Counted from the stretch's first letter, positions 23,305 through 36,900 are shown. The stretch: 64,000 nt of DNA from Psococerastis gibbosa (GCA_963971405.1 OZ020488.1:24385089-24449088), one strand, 5' to 3'. Numbers and translations: made by a program. Notes: generated by a model not told the origin, from the letters alone.

Positions 23305-23592
23305 AGGCGGGGTTTCCACATACGTCAATGGTCAATGGTAAATATGGTTTTGACGTGGTAGCAGACATTTTTAGTATGTCTTTAGGGGGGTATTCCACAT
23401 ACGTACAACGTCAATGAAAATTATGAAATTGATGGTGGCAGCAGACATTTTTACATACTAAAAATTCTGCTGCCACCATCAATTTCATAATTTTCATTGA
23501 CGTTGTGCGTATGTGGAATGGGGGCCTAAATGTCTGCTCAAATGTCAATACCACATTTAACATTGACCATTGACGTATGTGGAAACCCCGCC
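23305..23592. mobile_element. Nested hairpin MITEs (outer element)
   Basis: The outer element has ends GGCGGGGTTTCCACATACG/CGTATGTGGAAACCCCGCC, flanked by TA on each side. Its arms carry the family core TGACGTGGTAGCAGACATT, whose inverted partner is truncated to TCTGCTCAAATGTCA. A second, related MITE (23,385-23,526) sits in its central loop. TA flanks and absence of coding sequence fit non-autonomous Tc1/mariner-type elements. Confidence 0.85.
23385..23526. mobile_element. Inner MITE inserted in MITE loop
   Basis: A 142-bp near-perfect palindrome (GGGGGGTATTCCACATACG to CGTATGTGGAATGGGGGCC), flanked by TA (23,383-23,384 and 23,527-23,528). Each arm contains TTGATGGTGGCAGCAGACAT. Removing it and one TA restores a loop (GTCTTTAAATGTC) close to that of uninterrupted family members, so it is a later insertion. 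Confidence 0.85.
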
Positions 23593-23632
23593 TAAGAAAC
23601 TTACCATTTGTCAATCTAGGATAATGTCAATG

Positions 23633-23785
23633 GCGGGGGTCATGACCCCCCCCCCCTAAATAAGTAAATTCATAAGATAGTAAAAAAATGAATAAAACTA
23701 AACTTTTCATTAAAAAAAATTAGTAGGTACGGTATATAAAACTTGTGACCCCCCCCCCCCCCTAAAATTTCCGCCGGATCCGATC
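23633..23785. repeat. C-run repeat (family B)
   Basis: A unit bounded by two C runs (23,645-23,657 and 23,748-23,762) and ending CCGCCGGATCCG. Its segment TAAGTAAATTCATAAGATAG recurs at 48,895-48,920 beside GGATCTACGGGGGG. Nature unknown; no coding capacity. Confidence 0.6.
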
Positions 23786-24662
23786 TTGGATAAGGCACAC
23801 TGCAGAAATTATAATAAAATGGAGCATAGGCCCTAATGCCACCATTGGCCTAACGAGCAGCACTTATCACTATTCTAAATTTAATAGACCAATTTTAACA
23901 CTATTATCTTCCCATGGTGAATACCCAAACTTATCAAAAGTAACTATATCTTAATCACTATGTACAATAAACGGCACTGATTTATTAAATTTGGTCAATA
24001 ATACTTTTTAGAAAGGCATAAAAACCCGCCGGCAGCCATATTGCAAGTACTGAATAAATATAACAATAACAAGATACGCCTCGAAAGAGTATAAGCAGGC
24101 CTACGCAGTAGCTAGGCTATTTAAAATTTGGCGGTTATTATTTATTCCTTAAAACTTTGTTGTTTTTACTTCCTATTTCCAAATATATTATGAAAGCCTA
24201 CGAATAATAATAATAATAATAATTTTAGCCTATTTCTTGTACCTATATACGTGATGACATTATTATATCAATATTAATTTAGGCCCTACCGTATATTACA
24301 TATTGCCTGCATGTAATTTATAATAATAAACCTCTTTTGTGAAGGAAATGCTTGCGACCAACGAATCATGATTATACATTGCAAACAATAAATTCTTGCG
24401 TTACCAGTACAACTCATATGAATTAAAAAAATAACATATACTAATACATAACAATAACATAAGCCGACACAAAATAATTATTTTGAATTTTAGCGCTAAC
24501 CCGTGTCACAATGAATCTTTTCCCACGTCAGAGTTTTGAGCCAATCAAAATTCAACAACACAACCCACCAACAACAAAAATATTGGGTTTGGGTTTGAAC
24601 TTTGAAAAAAATAGGATTTTTATTAATGATTTTTAGTTCTTAAAATTACAAGTAATTGCACA
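23786..24662. other. Upstream region of UBE2J1
   Basis: No coding sequence. A CCAAT-box motif (GAGCCAATCAAAATTC, 24,537-24,552) lies about 120 bp upstream of the UBE2J1 start codon. Further upstream is AT-rich DNA with short (AAT)n runs. Confidence 0.45.
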
Positions 24663-26810
24663 ATGAATTTCCAACACAACTACAATCAGCATAATCCAGG
24701 TAAATTGCATTTGAATGCATATTCACTAAAATTTCCATCATTATCGGATTCATTGAATACCGTATATGCATGCATGACTGGAGTTATATATATTCAAAAA
24801 ATAGGTTGTCGTCTATTGTAGTTATTAGGTCTCGGCGAAGTTACCTAAGCCTCAAGTCAAGTCTATCATCTGTATTCTGGACATCATTACTATGTTAGAA
24901 AATTTTGCAAAATGGTGAATAGCCAGTAATAAAATGTTTCCAGCTTGCATTTAGTTAGAAAGCCTATGATAACGCGTCACAAAAAGACATGATCTGCTTA
25001 CGTGCAAGAAGTTGTATTTAACAATTGACCGTGTTATATGGGCCTAATTGATTTTATGGTTGTTCTTCAGCTGTGAAGCGAATTATGCGAGAGGCTCGTG
25101 AACTTGAAAAGGCCACAGAGGAGTACTTTGCACGCCCCTTAGAGGACAATATATTTGAATGGCACTTCACTGTTCACGGTTCTCCTGGATCAGATTATCA
25201 TGGAGGCGTTTACCATGGACGCATCCTATTACCTCCTGACTATCCCATGAAGCCTCCGAATATCATCTTGCTAACGGTGAATTTAGCTTTTAAATGTCAC
25301 TATTAAAACTAGTACTACATTTTTTGCTCTTGTATTTTGGGGAGTAACACTATAAATAAGTAACGGCTGCAAGAATTGAATCACAGAATCCCGTCAGCGG
25401 GATTCCTTGATCAAAAAATTGACCTTACAAGTTATAATAGAAAATAGTTCTCATGGTTCCGACAAACTTTACCGTTTTGGCAGTTAGTTTGATGGTGCAC
25501 ACCTGATTCACCTCTTTTGTAACCCCATACGCTCGGTGTATTAGTTCCAGAAATTGATTTGTACGCGCCATATTTTAAATGGATGATTTTTGCAAGCTTG
25601 GCCTCAAGAACTACTTTATACGCCATGAGAAACATACTGTTATTTTGTGTTTTCTATTTTGGGATAATGTCTTCTGTACATTTAGTTCATTGTCATCCGT
25701 ATAAAGCGTCTTAGTACCGCCGGTCGCTCACTATGATCTCTTTATTTTCAGCCCAATGGGCGATTCCAAGTAAACAGCAAAATATGCTTAAATATCTCGG
25801 GCCATCATCCTGAAACATGGCAACCAAGTTGGAGTATCCGCACGACTATGCTAGCACTAATAGCTTTCATGTCATCTCCTGGTCACGGAAGTATCGGCGC
25901 TCTTGATTACACACCCGAGGAACGGAAGAAACTGGCGAAAGCTTCGCAGACTTGGAATTGTGATTTATGTGGCCCCATTACAGCACTGTTAAGCACTGAT
26001 GCATCCAAGGTACAGTTTTATGAGTTTTATTTTTGCTACTTAGTATAAGAGAAGCTTTGTGATTTTCGATTTCGAGATTTCATTGGATGTACACGTTTGT
26101 ATTGGCATGCCCGTTCTAGAGTATGCAATTATCCCATCGATCAATTCAGTGCTTTGGGATGGGGGAAATCGTATTTTACCCTAGGACTATGGTACTACTT
26201 ATATTATCTATTTCGGTACCTGTACCAATTCATAAATAGGAAAGCATGTACGGGTTCACTCGTTCATCTTGACATGCAATGTTTAGAGGATATAAGGAGG
26301 GTGGAAGAATCACTTGATATAAAGTATATATTCAATGTTACTAGTTTTTACGCGTTATAACAGATTTGACATAATATTATATCTTTAATTAGTTTTGTTT
26401 AATTTTTTTCTTTATGTCAAATTAATAATAAGTTACATTAATTATTTAAATAATCATTTTTTATTAACACAAATTTACTTTTTTAGCCGGCAACAAAGGA
26501 TGAAGAAGAATTAGTGAAGCGCATTCACTTGAAGGCAGAAGAAAAGGCTGAGGCAAAGGCAGAAGTAACGCCAGAAAGTCCTATAGGTATTGCAGAGGGT
26601 GACTCACAACCCGACCAGCCAGAAAGTCCTAATATCCCTATACCTAACCAAGATGAGGCTGTTCCACTAGATTTCCCCCAGTCTGATCTAGGAGATAACT
26701 GTTATTTGATTCTTGTCGTAGTTGTGGCCATCATTGGGTTGTTGATTGCTCGGAGAATAGTGTTGGCAGTTTTCTTTCAAGATGAAATTAATGAAGGCCA
26801 AGAATTATAA
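24663..26810 (+). CDS. UBE2J1: Ubiquitin-conjugating enzyme E2 J1 (ER-anchored)
   Basis: Exons 24,663-24,699, 25,071-25,276, 25,752-26,009 and 26,487-26,810, all with GT-AG junctions in consistent phase, give 274 aa. The UBC fold spans about residues 10-165: VKRIMREARELEK, then PLEDNIFEWHFTVHG, GGVYHGRI, TPNGRF (81-86, the J-family replacement for HPN), catalytic Cys93 in KICLNISGHHPETW, and DYTPEERKKLAK. An acidic, Pro-rich linker leads to a C-terminal membrane anchor (about residues 239-256, CYLILVVVVAIIGLL) with RR on its far side. In the family this tail-anchored ER enzyme passes ubiquitin to ERAD substrates with HRD1-type E3 ligases. It is shorter than human UBE2J1 (318 aa), mostly in the linker. 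UBE2J2 is the alternative, but the N-terminus and linker fit J1 better. Confidence 0.95.
26040..26265 (-). repeat. Family A fragments inside UBE2J1 intron 3
   Basis: AGAAGCTTTGTGATTTTCGA through GGATGTACACGTTTG (26,048-26,098) is a short 3' family A piece in minus orientation. ATAAATAGGAAAGCATG with GGGTTCACTCG (26,235-26,262) is its 5'-end motif. The middle of the element is gone. Confidence 0.6.
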
Positions 26811-27220
26811 TAACTGAACGATTGTAAATATAGATATGTAATAATGGCCAACTTGCATATCTTCGCTGACTATACAACACCCCGTAAGTGACTCCTCTAC
26901 TTTTGCAGCGGCCCGATCGTGGTGATTTTAATACCGGGGTTAATATAATACCCTGGTATTAGTAATAATAATAATAATAATGCGTGTATTAAAAATGTAA
27001 ACAAGATAATTTTACAATGAAAAGTTCTATTCAAAATTTGGTTGTTTACAGTTTTAATTAACCCCAGGAGTAAGTTAATACCAATCGCCCACAGGCATTG
27101 ATCTATTGATCTAACGCGCCTTTATTGGCTTTGTGCCACCGGTTATTATAAAAATGTGTAATGGTTTTTGGTTAAATACACGTAGCCTATTATTATTATT
27201 ATTATTATAATAATAATTAT
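26811..27220. other. 3' flank of UBE2J1
   Basis: Presumed 3' UTR and downstream DNA. No canonical AATAAA was found close to the stop; ATAATAATAATAATAAT runs are present at about 26,964 and 27,190. Confidence 0.45.
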
Positions 27221-27453
27221 ATATGAGTCGTCTAGTATCAAAGTCGCCAATTTAATTTTTGATCAATTTTTCAAAAACCACAAAACCTTACAGTAAAAAT
27301 AATATACTGCATTAAACTAAACTGAGAGTTCAGTAACTGTATTGCCAGTTGAGATTAATACGGTATATGATTTTTACTGTATTTACAGGTTTTGTGGTTT
27401 CTGAAAAATTGGTCAAAAATTACATTGGCGACTTGGATACTAGACGACTATAT
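27221..27453. mobile_element. MITE with ~85-bp inverted repeats
   Basis: Left arm ATATGAGTCGTCTAGTAT, right arm ATACTAGACGACTATAT. The arms stay alignable for about 85 bp with small gaps (shared AAACCACAAAACCT and ACAGTAAAAAT), around a ~60-bp unique centre. No coding sequence. Unrelated in sequence to the GGCGGGG MITE family. Confidence 0.75.
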
Positions 27454-30089
27454 ATCCAGGCGGGTGGTTCTCGCCATATGCGAAATGCAACAAAATCGTG
27501 CCCCCAAGGTCACGCTAGCAGGAGACAAATTGGGTATGCACGGCAAAACGATATCGACTCTACCGAGTGCATTTGCATTAATTTAATTAAAAAATTACTT
27601 TGGACCGTTTTTTTAAAGTTATTTCTTGCTGTTTACACTTTTTTTAAAGTTTATTTTATGCATACTGCAAACTATTCCCGTGCAGAGGGTGGTGGCCTTG
27701 CGGCACGCACTTGGTGAATGGTGTTAGCTGTCCATTTATATATAGATCAATGTGTATATCTTATGGAGATTTGAATTTTGGCCAAAATGCAATGGCAGCC
27801 AGTCAATGCTTACATCTTATTAGGCTACCCAGTTCTTCAGAGTTTTTCATGTTGTCATCGCCTGCCCAAAGGAGAGGAAAAATCTGTTGCACCGTTTGAT
27901 ACGCAGTAATTTTTTAGTTTTCTGTAGTGTTAACATTTCTTTTTTATGTTAAGCTTGTAAGACGATGCGGACTTTAAAAATGAAGCAAATCAAAATATAA
28001 CCTCGATTTCGAAAAAAAAATGTCACGCGGTTTTGAACATCCCGTGGCCGTTATTAATATTGCAGGGTAGTGGGCCTGCACAACATAAGTACAGGGTTTT
28101 GATCGGGTCCAGGTATCGGTTCTGCTATGCTGCAATGTGTAATCCTTCGATATTTTTTACATTGGTACTTATTAGTTAGTTGGCTGACGGTTAACGGGAG
28201 CCCCGTAAGGGAAATTATAGCTCCTGCCGTTCCAGTTAATATTTTCTATGGTTTTGCATAGTCAGCGACGATAGAACATTTCCCAAGATGGCAAACCTTT
28301 GCCTCGCTGTGATTGGGGGTCAATTCCCAATAGTACTGTCCATGTTTAACTTGTAACGAGGGGCACATCGCGTCACTTTTTATTTAGTTTCATTCATTTT
28401 ACGACGAAATAGCAGTGGCTATGCTGTTTATATGAGTTATAATGATGTAGACTTTGCAATTAATAGATAATTTTGGTCCTAACCTGTCATTTGGATGCAG
28501 ATTATCAACTAGAAATCTAGTCAAATATGGATGTAGTCCGCCCGGAATGTTTTTTGTTGTGTTTAATCAGTCAAATTATTCAAGCTCATTCAAATTAATT
28601 AATTTTGAAGTTAAGTCATAGCATATATTTAAAAATTGTGAATCCTCGCTGATTGTTGCCTGGTTGGCTTGGGTAGAGCATTCGTTCCCCCATAAATAAT
28701 TTTTGAATTTAAAGCTACGTCTTTAGTTAATAATTTACTCCCAAAACAGAGGGGGGCAATTTTCCAGACGGCTTGTTTTATTTCTATATGCAAGTTGTCC
28801 ATTGTAACATGTGATGTGTTTGGTTCCGTATATATGTAGATAAAAGAACGTGAATCGTTAGTATTAAACGTTTCATTATTTCACATTAATTAACACGCCT
28901 ATCATACATCATGCATAATGCATTCATTTCTCGTTCCTAATTTCCTATGCATAAAATTGAGTACTGTAGTAGTATGAGTTCTAGTGTACACCGAAATTGG
29001 TGTTTACTTTGTATATAAGCATTATCCTCACTATTTCGATGGGCTAATAGTATAGTAGCCTATTAATTCTTAAACCGCGTTTTGCTGTAACTGTTTCTGA
29101 AAAGTGCCCAATGTTTAAGCTATAGTAGCTTATATATTCTGTACTATTAGTTATTACTGCCTAACTTTCATAGATTTAGAATTCCAATTGTTTCCTCGTA
29201 ATCTTATTGCTCTTAGATCTTGGAGGAGGCATGAAGGGGCTTAATAGGGCTCAATAACAATATTCATTTTCTTCAAAATTTGAGGTCGCAAAAACGTGAG
29301 CTAGATTAAGTTGATTCCGTTTGACTACGCCTCTGGCTATAGCTTATTGGATTGGATAGGGATGGTATAAGCATTGCTTCAATATTTTCCTGCAGCCACA
29401 CCTGGAAGTTACTTATTTTGTCTATAGATTTTTTTTACGGGTGGCTACTGGCTTTACTTAATACCTAGATGACTGCCACATGGTAAAAATGGTATTAAAC
29501 CTATTTTTTGGGTCATTTTACATTTTCAAACATAATTCACCATTTGACCAATTCCTTAAACACTGTAGGAACGTAGCCCAAGTTAAAAAATAATCTTTAT
29601 AAAACACTTTAGAATGTCAATTAAGATCGATGAAAGTATTGTATTATCATATAGATAAAGCGTTGTGTATTGGGTTAAAAAAACAGTTCGAAAATTTGAA
29701 TTTTGTCTTAAAAATGTTAAGGCTGGACTCACTCCTACCAAGAAGAGTGTTCGGCATTATTTCTTGATATATATTATATACCTAAGATTATGTTCCTATT
29801 ATCCTATGTACTCGTGGTACTCGTAATAAATAAAACTATTATAAGGCTGGAAAGCGGGATCGTGCTATATCAATCACCACAGGATGAAAAAACTGGACAA
29901 ATTGTAAAAAAGTTATTGATATTTAAAAAAAATGCTGACCCTTACAGAAAAACTATTAAATTATGTATGCATACCGCTACCTACACAATAAATCTCACTT
30001 GAAACAATATTGGAGGTATTATTTCCAGATATCCACATGAAAATAAAACACAACGAATATTATAAAATACAATACCTTTTACATTAATT
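27454..30089. other. Intergenic, nothing recognised
   Basis: About 2.6 kb between UBE2J1 and CEP290 with only short, motif-free frames (up to ~120 codons at 27,349-27,717, overlapping the MITE arm). Confidence 0.5.
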
Positions 30090-30100
30090 AATGCAACCAC

Positions 30101-30764
30101 TATAAAAACCAAAATTATGGCGTCAGCAGTGAAGAGACTCAGATCAACATTTCAATCGACGGTGTTGCCATACAGAATGTCATGAGTTTTCCATACCTTG
30201 GCAGCAAAATAACGCACGATGGAAAATCATGCGCCGAAATCTCCAGCAGACTTCAAATGGCCCGGCTAGCGTTTAACAAAAAGTAGAAGATATTCGAGGC
30301 TAACAACATCGACATAAATGCTAGAAAAAAACTGCTTAAATCACTAATATGGAGCATACTGCTTTATGGCTGTGAGACATGGTGCATACACGAAAGAAGC
30401 AAAAAGAAGCTGGAGGCTTTCGAAATGTGGTGCTATAGGAGAATGTTAAAAATATTTTGGAGAGAATACATAACGAACGAAGAGGTACTTCAAAGGATAA
30501 CCGATAAAACATGCCTAATTACCTCCATTTCGGTAAGAAGAGGAAAATGGATGGGTCACCTGATCAGACAAGAAGCACCATAATAGAAGGCACCAATGCA
30601 AGAGGGCGACCAAGGAAGGCGTACGCAGAAGACATCAAGAAAGATATGAGATGCGGAACCTACTTGGAACTAAAGAGAACGGCCCAAGACAGTGAGGAAT
30701 GGAGAAGGAGGTGGAATGATTTGCTGCAAACCAATCGTTAGATTGAAACTAAACAAGAAAGAAG
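30101..30764 (+). mobile_element. 5'-truncated non-LTR retrotransposon with target duplication
   Basis: Flanked by perfect 11-bp direct repeats AATGCAACCAC (30,090-30,100 and 30,765-30,775). It encodes the C-terminal part of an endonuclease/reverse-transcriptase protein: SFPYLGSKITHDGK, WSILLYGCETWC, EAFEMWCYRRMLKI, RRGKWMGHLIRQE, ARGRPRKAYAEDIKK, LELKR, WRRRWNDLLQTNR-stop (30,741). One in-frame TAG (near 30,284) and one frameshift (near 30,582) break it. The tail is A-rich (AAACAAGAAAGAAG). RTE-like by its motifs, clade not certain. It ends 176 bp from the CEP290 stop codon, in or near that gene's 3' UTR. Confidence 0.85.
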
Positions 30765-30939
30765 AATGCAACCACAATTCACAAATTTTTAAGTGTTCAA
30801 ATACATCTGCGTATTAGCCTAAGTCAACAATCAACCCAGTGGGTGCTGTGTAAAAACAAACATATCTTTGAAAGTTAAGGAATTAATACCTGAGTAATAG
30901 AAAGTAACAAGAAAATTTTTTGGGAAGTGCTCGCAATAT

Positions 30940-33900
30940 CTATCCAGATTGTTCAACAATTGTCTGCAGTGCAGAAACTTTCTCATTTAGGGCCTTTTCC
31001 TTGGCAGCAGCTTTGCTAAGAAGTATTTTAACTCTATCCAATAAATGTACTTTGTGTGCTAACTGGCCTTTTACAGAAATTAACTGCTGATGAAGGTCCG
31101 AAACCATCTGCTGTTGTTTCGTTCCTGGAAATAAATAGACTATTTTAGTTATCCTTTTTTTTCGGATTATCTGAACCTAAAGGTAATCACAATTAACTAA
31201 AAAATAACTGCAAGACGCTCAGAGGACGCACCTAAACTCAGGCTCCCTTTTGCTAGGTACTGTACGGACGGTTCCCAACATTAAACTTGAATAAATCGTC
31301 GCCAATATTGCAACAGAGATTTTAAGAGTTTGTAAATTAAAAATACGTTAATTTAATCGTTAATGCCAAAATTCACTAGGTATTAGGTATTATATTAGAA
31401 GTAAAATAAAATTCATGTATATTCTGCTTAGGAGTAACCTACGGCAGATATTTAAGTGTAATTGCCGTGTGGAGGACTCGGACATAAGCATTTTTTTAAA
31501 TTAAATTTTAGGCGCGGAACTCTTGAGTATTTGCGCTACCCATTTTAACGTTTGCAATATGGTACCATGGTGGTTTTACTTATGCAGTACACACATACTG
31601 TATATATCCATACAGTACATTATATTTTCGTGTAGTCTACATTAACTCGACTTAACGTTCATAGTCTGATTAATAATGTGTACATGTAGGTCTGTTCAGT
31701 ACGTACTGGTCAAAGAATCCGCTATGTCCTTTTCTTCCCACAATCCCAGTTGATTGAGCAATCGCTGTATCTCTTCTTCGAGTTCCGCATTTCTCTTCTC
31801 AACAGTTAACAAACGCTCACGGCCTGTTTTATGTTCTATTTTTAATTGATTAACTTCTCTTTGGTTGTCGTATGCCATTCGCGTTTGAGTCCTTGAAAGA
31901 GGCCCCGCCTGAAAGGCAAGATGTCATTAGTGAATTTTAGGATATTTTCATGTTTCCATATTACTGTCTGTTTTTAAATAAACCTGCATCATTGATGGAA
32001 TGGTGATACGCTGCACAGCCGCTCGTATTTGCTGGAACCTTTCAAAGGGAGAGTTTCATTGTCAAGCTTTGACTGAAGTCTCATTCGAGGCTTACGATTT
32101 CCCTATTTTCTGTTATTAGGAGCAGAATAATGGCGTGACTCCCACCGTAGCCAAGGGAGGTTCACTCCCACCGTCGTAGGTAAGGCTACACGGGGAGTGG
32201 AACCTAAAGGAAGCCACCATGCATTGGAATAAGAGAAAAAACATGGCTGGTTCCACTTTTCAGCAGGTTAACCTTCTAGCAAGCCTTCTAAAAATGTTAT
32301 CTAGAGATCCCCGCCACCAATTTATAATAGAGGCTACTGTAAACTTAATAGATTCACTAATCCAAGTAAGAACATGCCGCTTATATTACAGTTAATACAT
32401 TTATACATTACATGCATACATACATTATGAACATCAAATTAAATGGTGTACCACTATTTGCTCTAAAGCTATCCGTTCTTACCATGGCTTGAACCCTAGT
32501 CCTTTTTTCATCCTCTAATCGTTTACATGTGCCGTTCAACTGCTGATTTTCAATCCTTAACTTCTCGAGATTTAGCTTCAGGTTCAAGTTCTCGCTTTCC
32601 AGCTGCAAGTTTTTCCTTTCCAGAGCTGAGCTCGATAGCCTTAAGCGATCCAATTCAGCTGCGAGTTCGACAGGAGACTGCAAAATTACAGATTTCTTAA
32701 AAATGAAGGCACTGTAACTGAGTGAGCATGTTCATCAAGCATTTTCAATCGGACCATTGTCAATTTTTTTCTTCTAATTTGCATAAAAAAATTCATGTTC
32801 ATCGTGATAGCACCTACTTGTTCAGCCAATTCAAGGGCAACGATTTTTCGTTCTTGAGCAGCCAGTTTGGTGTGAAGCATAGCTGCAGCCTTTCCCCCTT
32901 CGTGTCGCTGGAGTGCAAGAATTTCTTCTTCTAGAGTAGCAACTTGGACCGTCAGTGTTGCCTTCTCCTCCAAAAGTCTCTCCATTTTAGTATTATTACG
33001 TGCTGATTCTAAAAACAAGGATATAAGTAGATGTGAGAAGAAGGAAATTAAGACAAGACGACCGATTCTTCCCTAATTTTTGTACATGTGGTGTTGCGTA
33101 ACTAATGTTAACAACATACTTACCACTTAAATTTCTCAACTGAACATCCAGAGCAATTTTCTCTCGCTCCAATTTTGCCATAAGCCCCCTCATTGTCTCT
33201 AATTTATTAAGAGCGACGGCAGCTTCAACTTCTTTCTGTTTCAATTTGTTCCCTAATCTCTCCACATTCTTTTGGTATCGTTTTCGCTCATCCCAGCGGG
33301 TCACTTCTTCAACTGATTTAATTTTTTTCAACTCTTGTTCCTCTAGTTCTTGTTCGTGCTGTTTACTGAGTTGCAACATTTCTTCTAATTTGTGAATTTT
33401 TCCTACCTAAAACAAAGAATTCCACGTATACTGATGTCATGCACAGTAATTTAATGCTTCTGTAACTCAAACCCTGCCCATCAGCCTTACTAATAAGGAT
33501 TTTTCAGAATTCAAGGCCGTGGTGACAAAGAAAATAAAAGAATGTCCACTGTTCAGCTTGGACGGGAAAATAAGCTGGGATGATTCAACCCCCCTCCCTA
33601 TCTAACGTATGCTTTCGCATGAAACTTGTCTTTGTTTTAGATTTTCTTTTGGACGCCGTCTATCCCACCTAGGTGGGTCATGGACAAAGATTGATTGATT
33701 GATTGAATGGTTGTGTAAAAGCAATACCATGGACCATGGCACCTATACAACTGTCATACTAGGGTTTCTGATTTCTCCTTATTCTAAGGCTTGTTGATAG
33801 ACGAGACAAAGTGTAAAGTCTAAAATGGACAGATATATTATAACAATGCACACTAATAACGACATGGTATGCAATACAACGATTATCCATGTCGGTAAAG

Positions 33901-36900
33901 GTAAAGTTTAGCTAACCCTCATAAAATCACAAAATTTGGTTCTGTATCGTTGATTTAGCTTTAAAGAAACCCATTTCCGAAAGAATTAAAAGTCGGAAAA
34001 GTATAGTTTTTCAGTTACAGCCGAATTTAGTTCGAATTTTTGCATGGGCAGGTATAGGGACAAATTGCTCATTAAAGTTTTTTATGGAAGGAATATTGCC
34101 AGAGGCATGTAAATAAGACAACCCTTGCTTAAAATATGAATTCCCTTGCAAATGGGATGTTTTCCTTCTAGCCCAGTCAATGAACGCTCAAAAAAAAGGT
34201 ATAGAGGGAGTTGGAGGGAACACAATTTTTGGCTTCATAACTTTGTTTAGACTAGTTAGTAGGTGAACATATCAAAAGTCCTCACTCGTAGCCCTTGAGC
34301 CGGGGGGAGGGGGGCTTTGAAGGTACCGTCTTTTGGTTTTTCGGGTATATTTCGGAAATTATGCGCCCCAGCGATATTTCTGTTCTATACCAAATTAATG
34401 CTGATTAAATTTGCCACAATTTATATGGAGTAAAGTTTTTTGATATCATGCATAGTTTTCGAGATATCTGCTCGGGAAAATCAGTAATTTTGGAAAAATC
34501 CACTTTTTCCTAACTTTTTTTGAACTTTTTGACAGGATAACTCTTCAACGATGCAACCAAAAAATAAATGCTGGCCATAGAATTGTGGAACATTAAATTT
34601 CCTTCAATAATTTATATTACTTTACTGTTTGATATACTTTCCTTCCTAAGATAAACCAATTTTGCGCCATCCATCCACCAATCAAACGCCATTTTCTCCG
34701 ATGTCTTCTTCATGGGACCCCTGGTCAGGGTCGGAACCAGCCCATTTCCCCATTTGGGGGGGGGGGGCAGTTATGGGTCAAACAGAAAAACACATGTACT
34801 GTAGTATCAATTACATTAGAGAGTAATAAATTAACTTCCAATATATTTACAAAATATTGGGAAGGAGAGCAGCGACCCAGTCCACGAGAGGAACCCTATT
34901 CTGGCAGTTCCCCTGGGAAATTTTACATAGTGGGGAGTATTTGAGGCTCTAAGGTTTTGGCTATTAAGTAGGTACGTTTGAGGCTCTGGCACAGACGTTT
35001 CGCACTAGGAGAAATTTTTTAGGACAGGGTCCGGTGTAGCTCCTAGCTCATTTTGGACTGGGACCAGGCATTTCTTGTCTATCTTCCACCAATACGTCTG
35101 AAGAGGCAAGTTATATTATTTCCCAGTCACAGCTGAACTTTCAGAAAAGTTCGGAGGGAATGTTGTTTTGCTGCTCCCTCGGTGGACGGAAGATATGACA
35201 TGTCAGGCTTGATGGTGGCCACCGATTTATGGAATGTCTTGTATCTGTAAGCATTCAGGGAGACCTCTTTCGCTGGAGCCATACCACCTAAAGATGCAGG
35301 TTTCACCTGCCTTTTATACCTGGGCGATGGTGGAGGAAGGGTCTGAAAAGACCGCTGCTGCTTTCTAGACCCCTGGACAAATGCGACTTAGTGTTTCAAG
35401 ATGCAGATGTTGTGTTGAATCCACTAAAGGCGTGCAAGAACAAGATGTTCTTGAAACCTTGCTGCTGAAGCTCTTGGGATGAGAAAGAGGAAATACTTTT
35501 CTTCTCGCGTCGAGGCTTGATGAAACGAATGTCCTTAAATGCGCATCAGCTCAAGCCATCAACAGGACTATGCGATCGACATCTGAACACACAATGCCGA
35601 CAGGTAATGTTTCCGAAATGACTTCCTCACACCGAGGGAGCAGCAAAACAGCATTCCCTCCGAACGTTTCTGTAAGTTCAGCCGCGGCTGAGAAATAACC
35701 TGCCTCATAAGACGTATAGGTGGAAGACAAGAACTGCTGAAGTTAATTTATTACTCTCTAATGTAATTGATACTACAGTGCATATGTTTTTCTGTTTGAC
35801 CCACAACTGCCCCCCCCCCCCCCAACGGGCTGGTTCCGTCCCTGACCAGGGGTCCCATGAAGAAGACATCGGAGAAAATAGCGCCGAAATAAAAATCAAA
35901 AGACCCTCCCCGCCCCATTAGAGCAAAGTAATTGACTGAAATGGCACTCTATTGTATTTTTTTGACTTTTCAATAGGTACGAATAATTTTTTTTTTTTTT
36001 TCTTCTTTTCTTTTTGCCCTTTTGCCACATGCACAAACAATATGTTCATAGCAACGGGTGCATGTTGTTGGGAGGTATTTAGACGTCCGTCCAATACTCA
36101 TTATGTGTACATACCGGTAATGGTGTATATTTTGGCCAATACGTTTGACGCCTCTTCAACACTAGAATTGGTTTAACTTAGGAAGGAAAGTATATCAAAC
36201 AGTAAAGTAATATAAATTATTGAAGGAAATTTAATGTTCCACAATTCCATGGCCAGCATTTATTTTTTGGTTGCATCGTTGAAGAGTTATCCTGTCAAAA
36301 AGTTCAAAAAAAGTTAGGAAAAAGTGGATTTTTCCAAAAAACTTTACTTCATATAAATTGTAGCAAATTTAATCAGCATTAATTTGGTATAGAACAGAAA
36401 TACCGCTGGGGCGCATAATTTCCGAAATATACGCGAAAAACCAAAAAACGGTACCTTCAAAGCCCCCCTCCCCCCCGGCTCAAGGGCTACGAGTGAAGAC
36501 TTTTGATATGTTCACCTCCTTACTAGTCTAAACAAAGTTACGAAGTCAAAAATTGTGTTCCCTCCAACTCCCTCTATACCTCTTCGTTGACTGGGCTATT
36601 CCATATTAAAAGCATTTTCATTCGACTTTTGATACAGCGGGGTAGCTAAACTTAACCTTTTACCTTTACCTCCATGTTTATCGTAAACTGGGGTGTAAAG
36701 TTAGCTTAAGGGGTGGGTATGTGCCATTTTAAGATTTGGTTACCGTAATAAATGTTAAATTATGAAATTTGAAACTGGTATGAATACAAAACGATTCAAG
36801 AAGCCAACAAGGTATTCTATGCGACACCTGACGGTGGAAGATCGTATAGGGTATGGAATACAAAAATAATAATATAATGCCACACAATAATAATAGTATG

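Noticed and set aside
23411..23614. 67-codon minus-strand frame
   Set aside because: Lies entirely in MITE palindromes.
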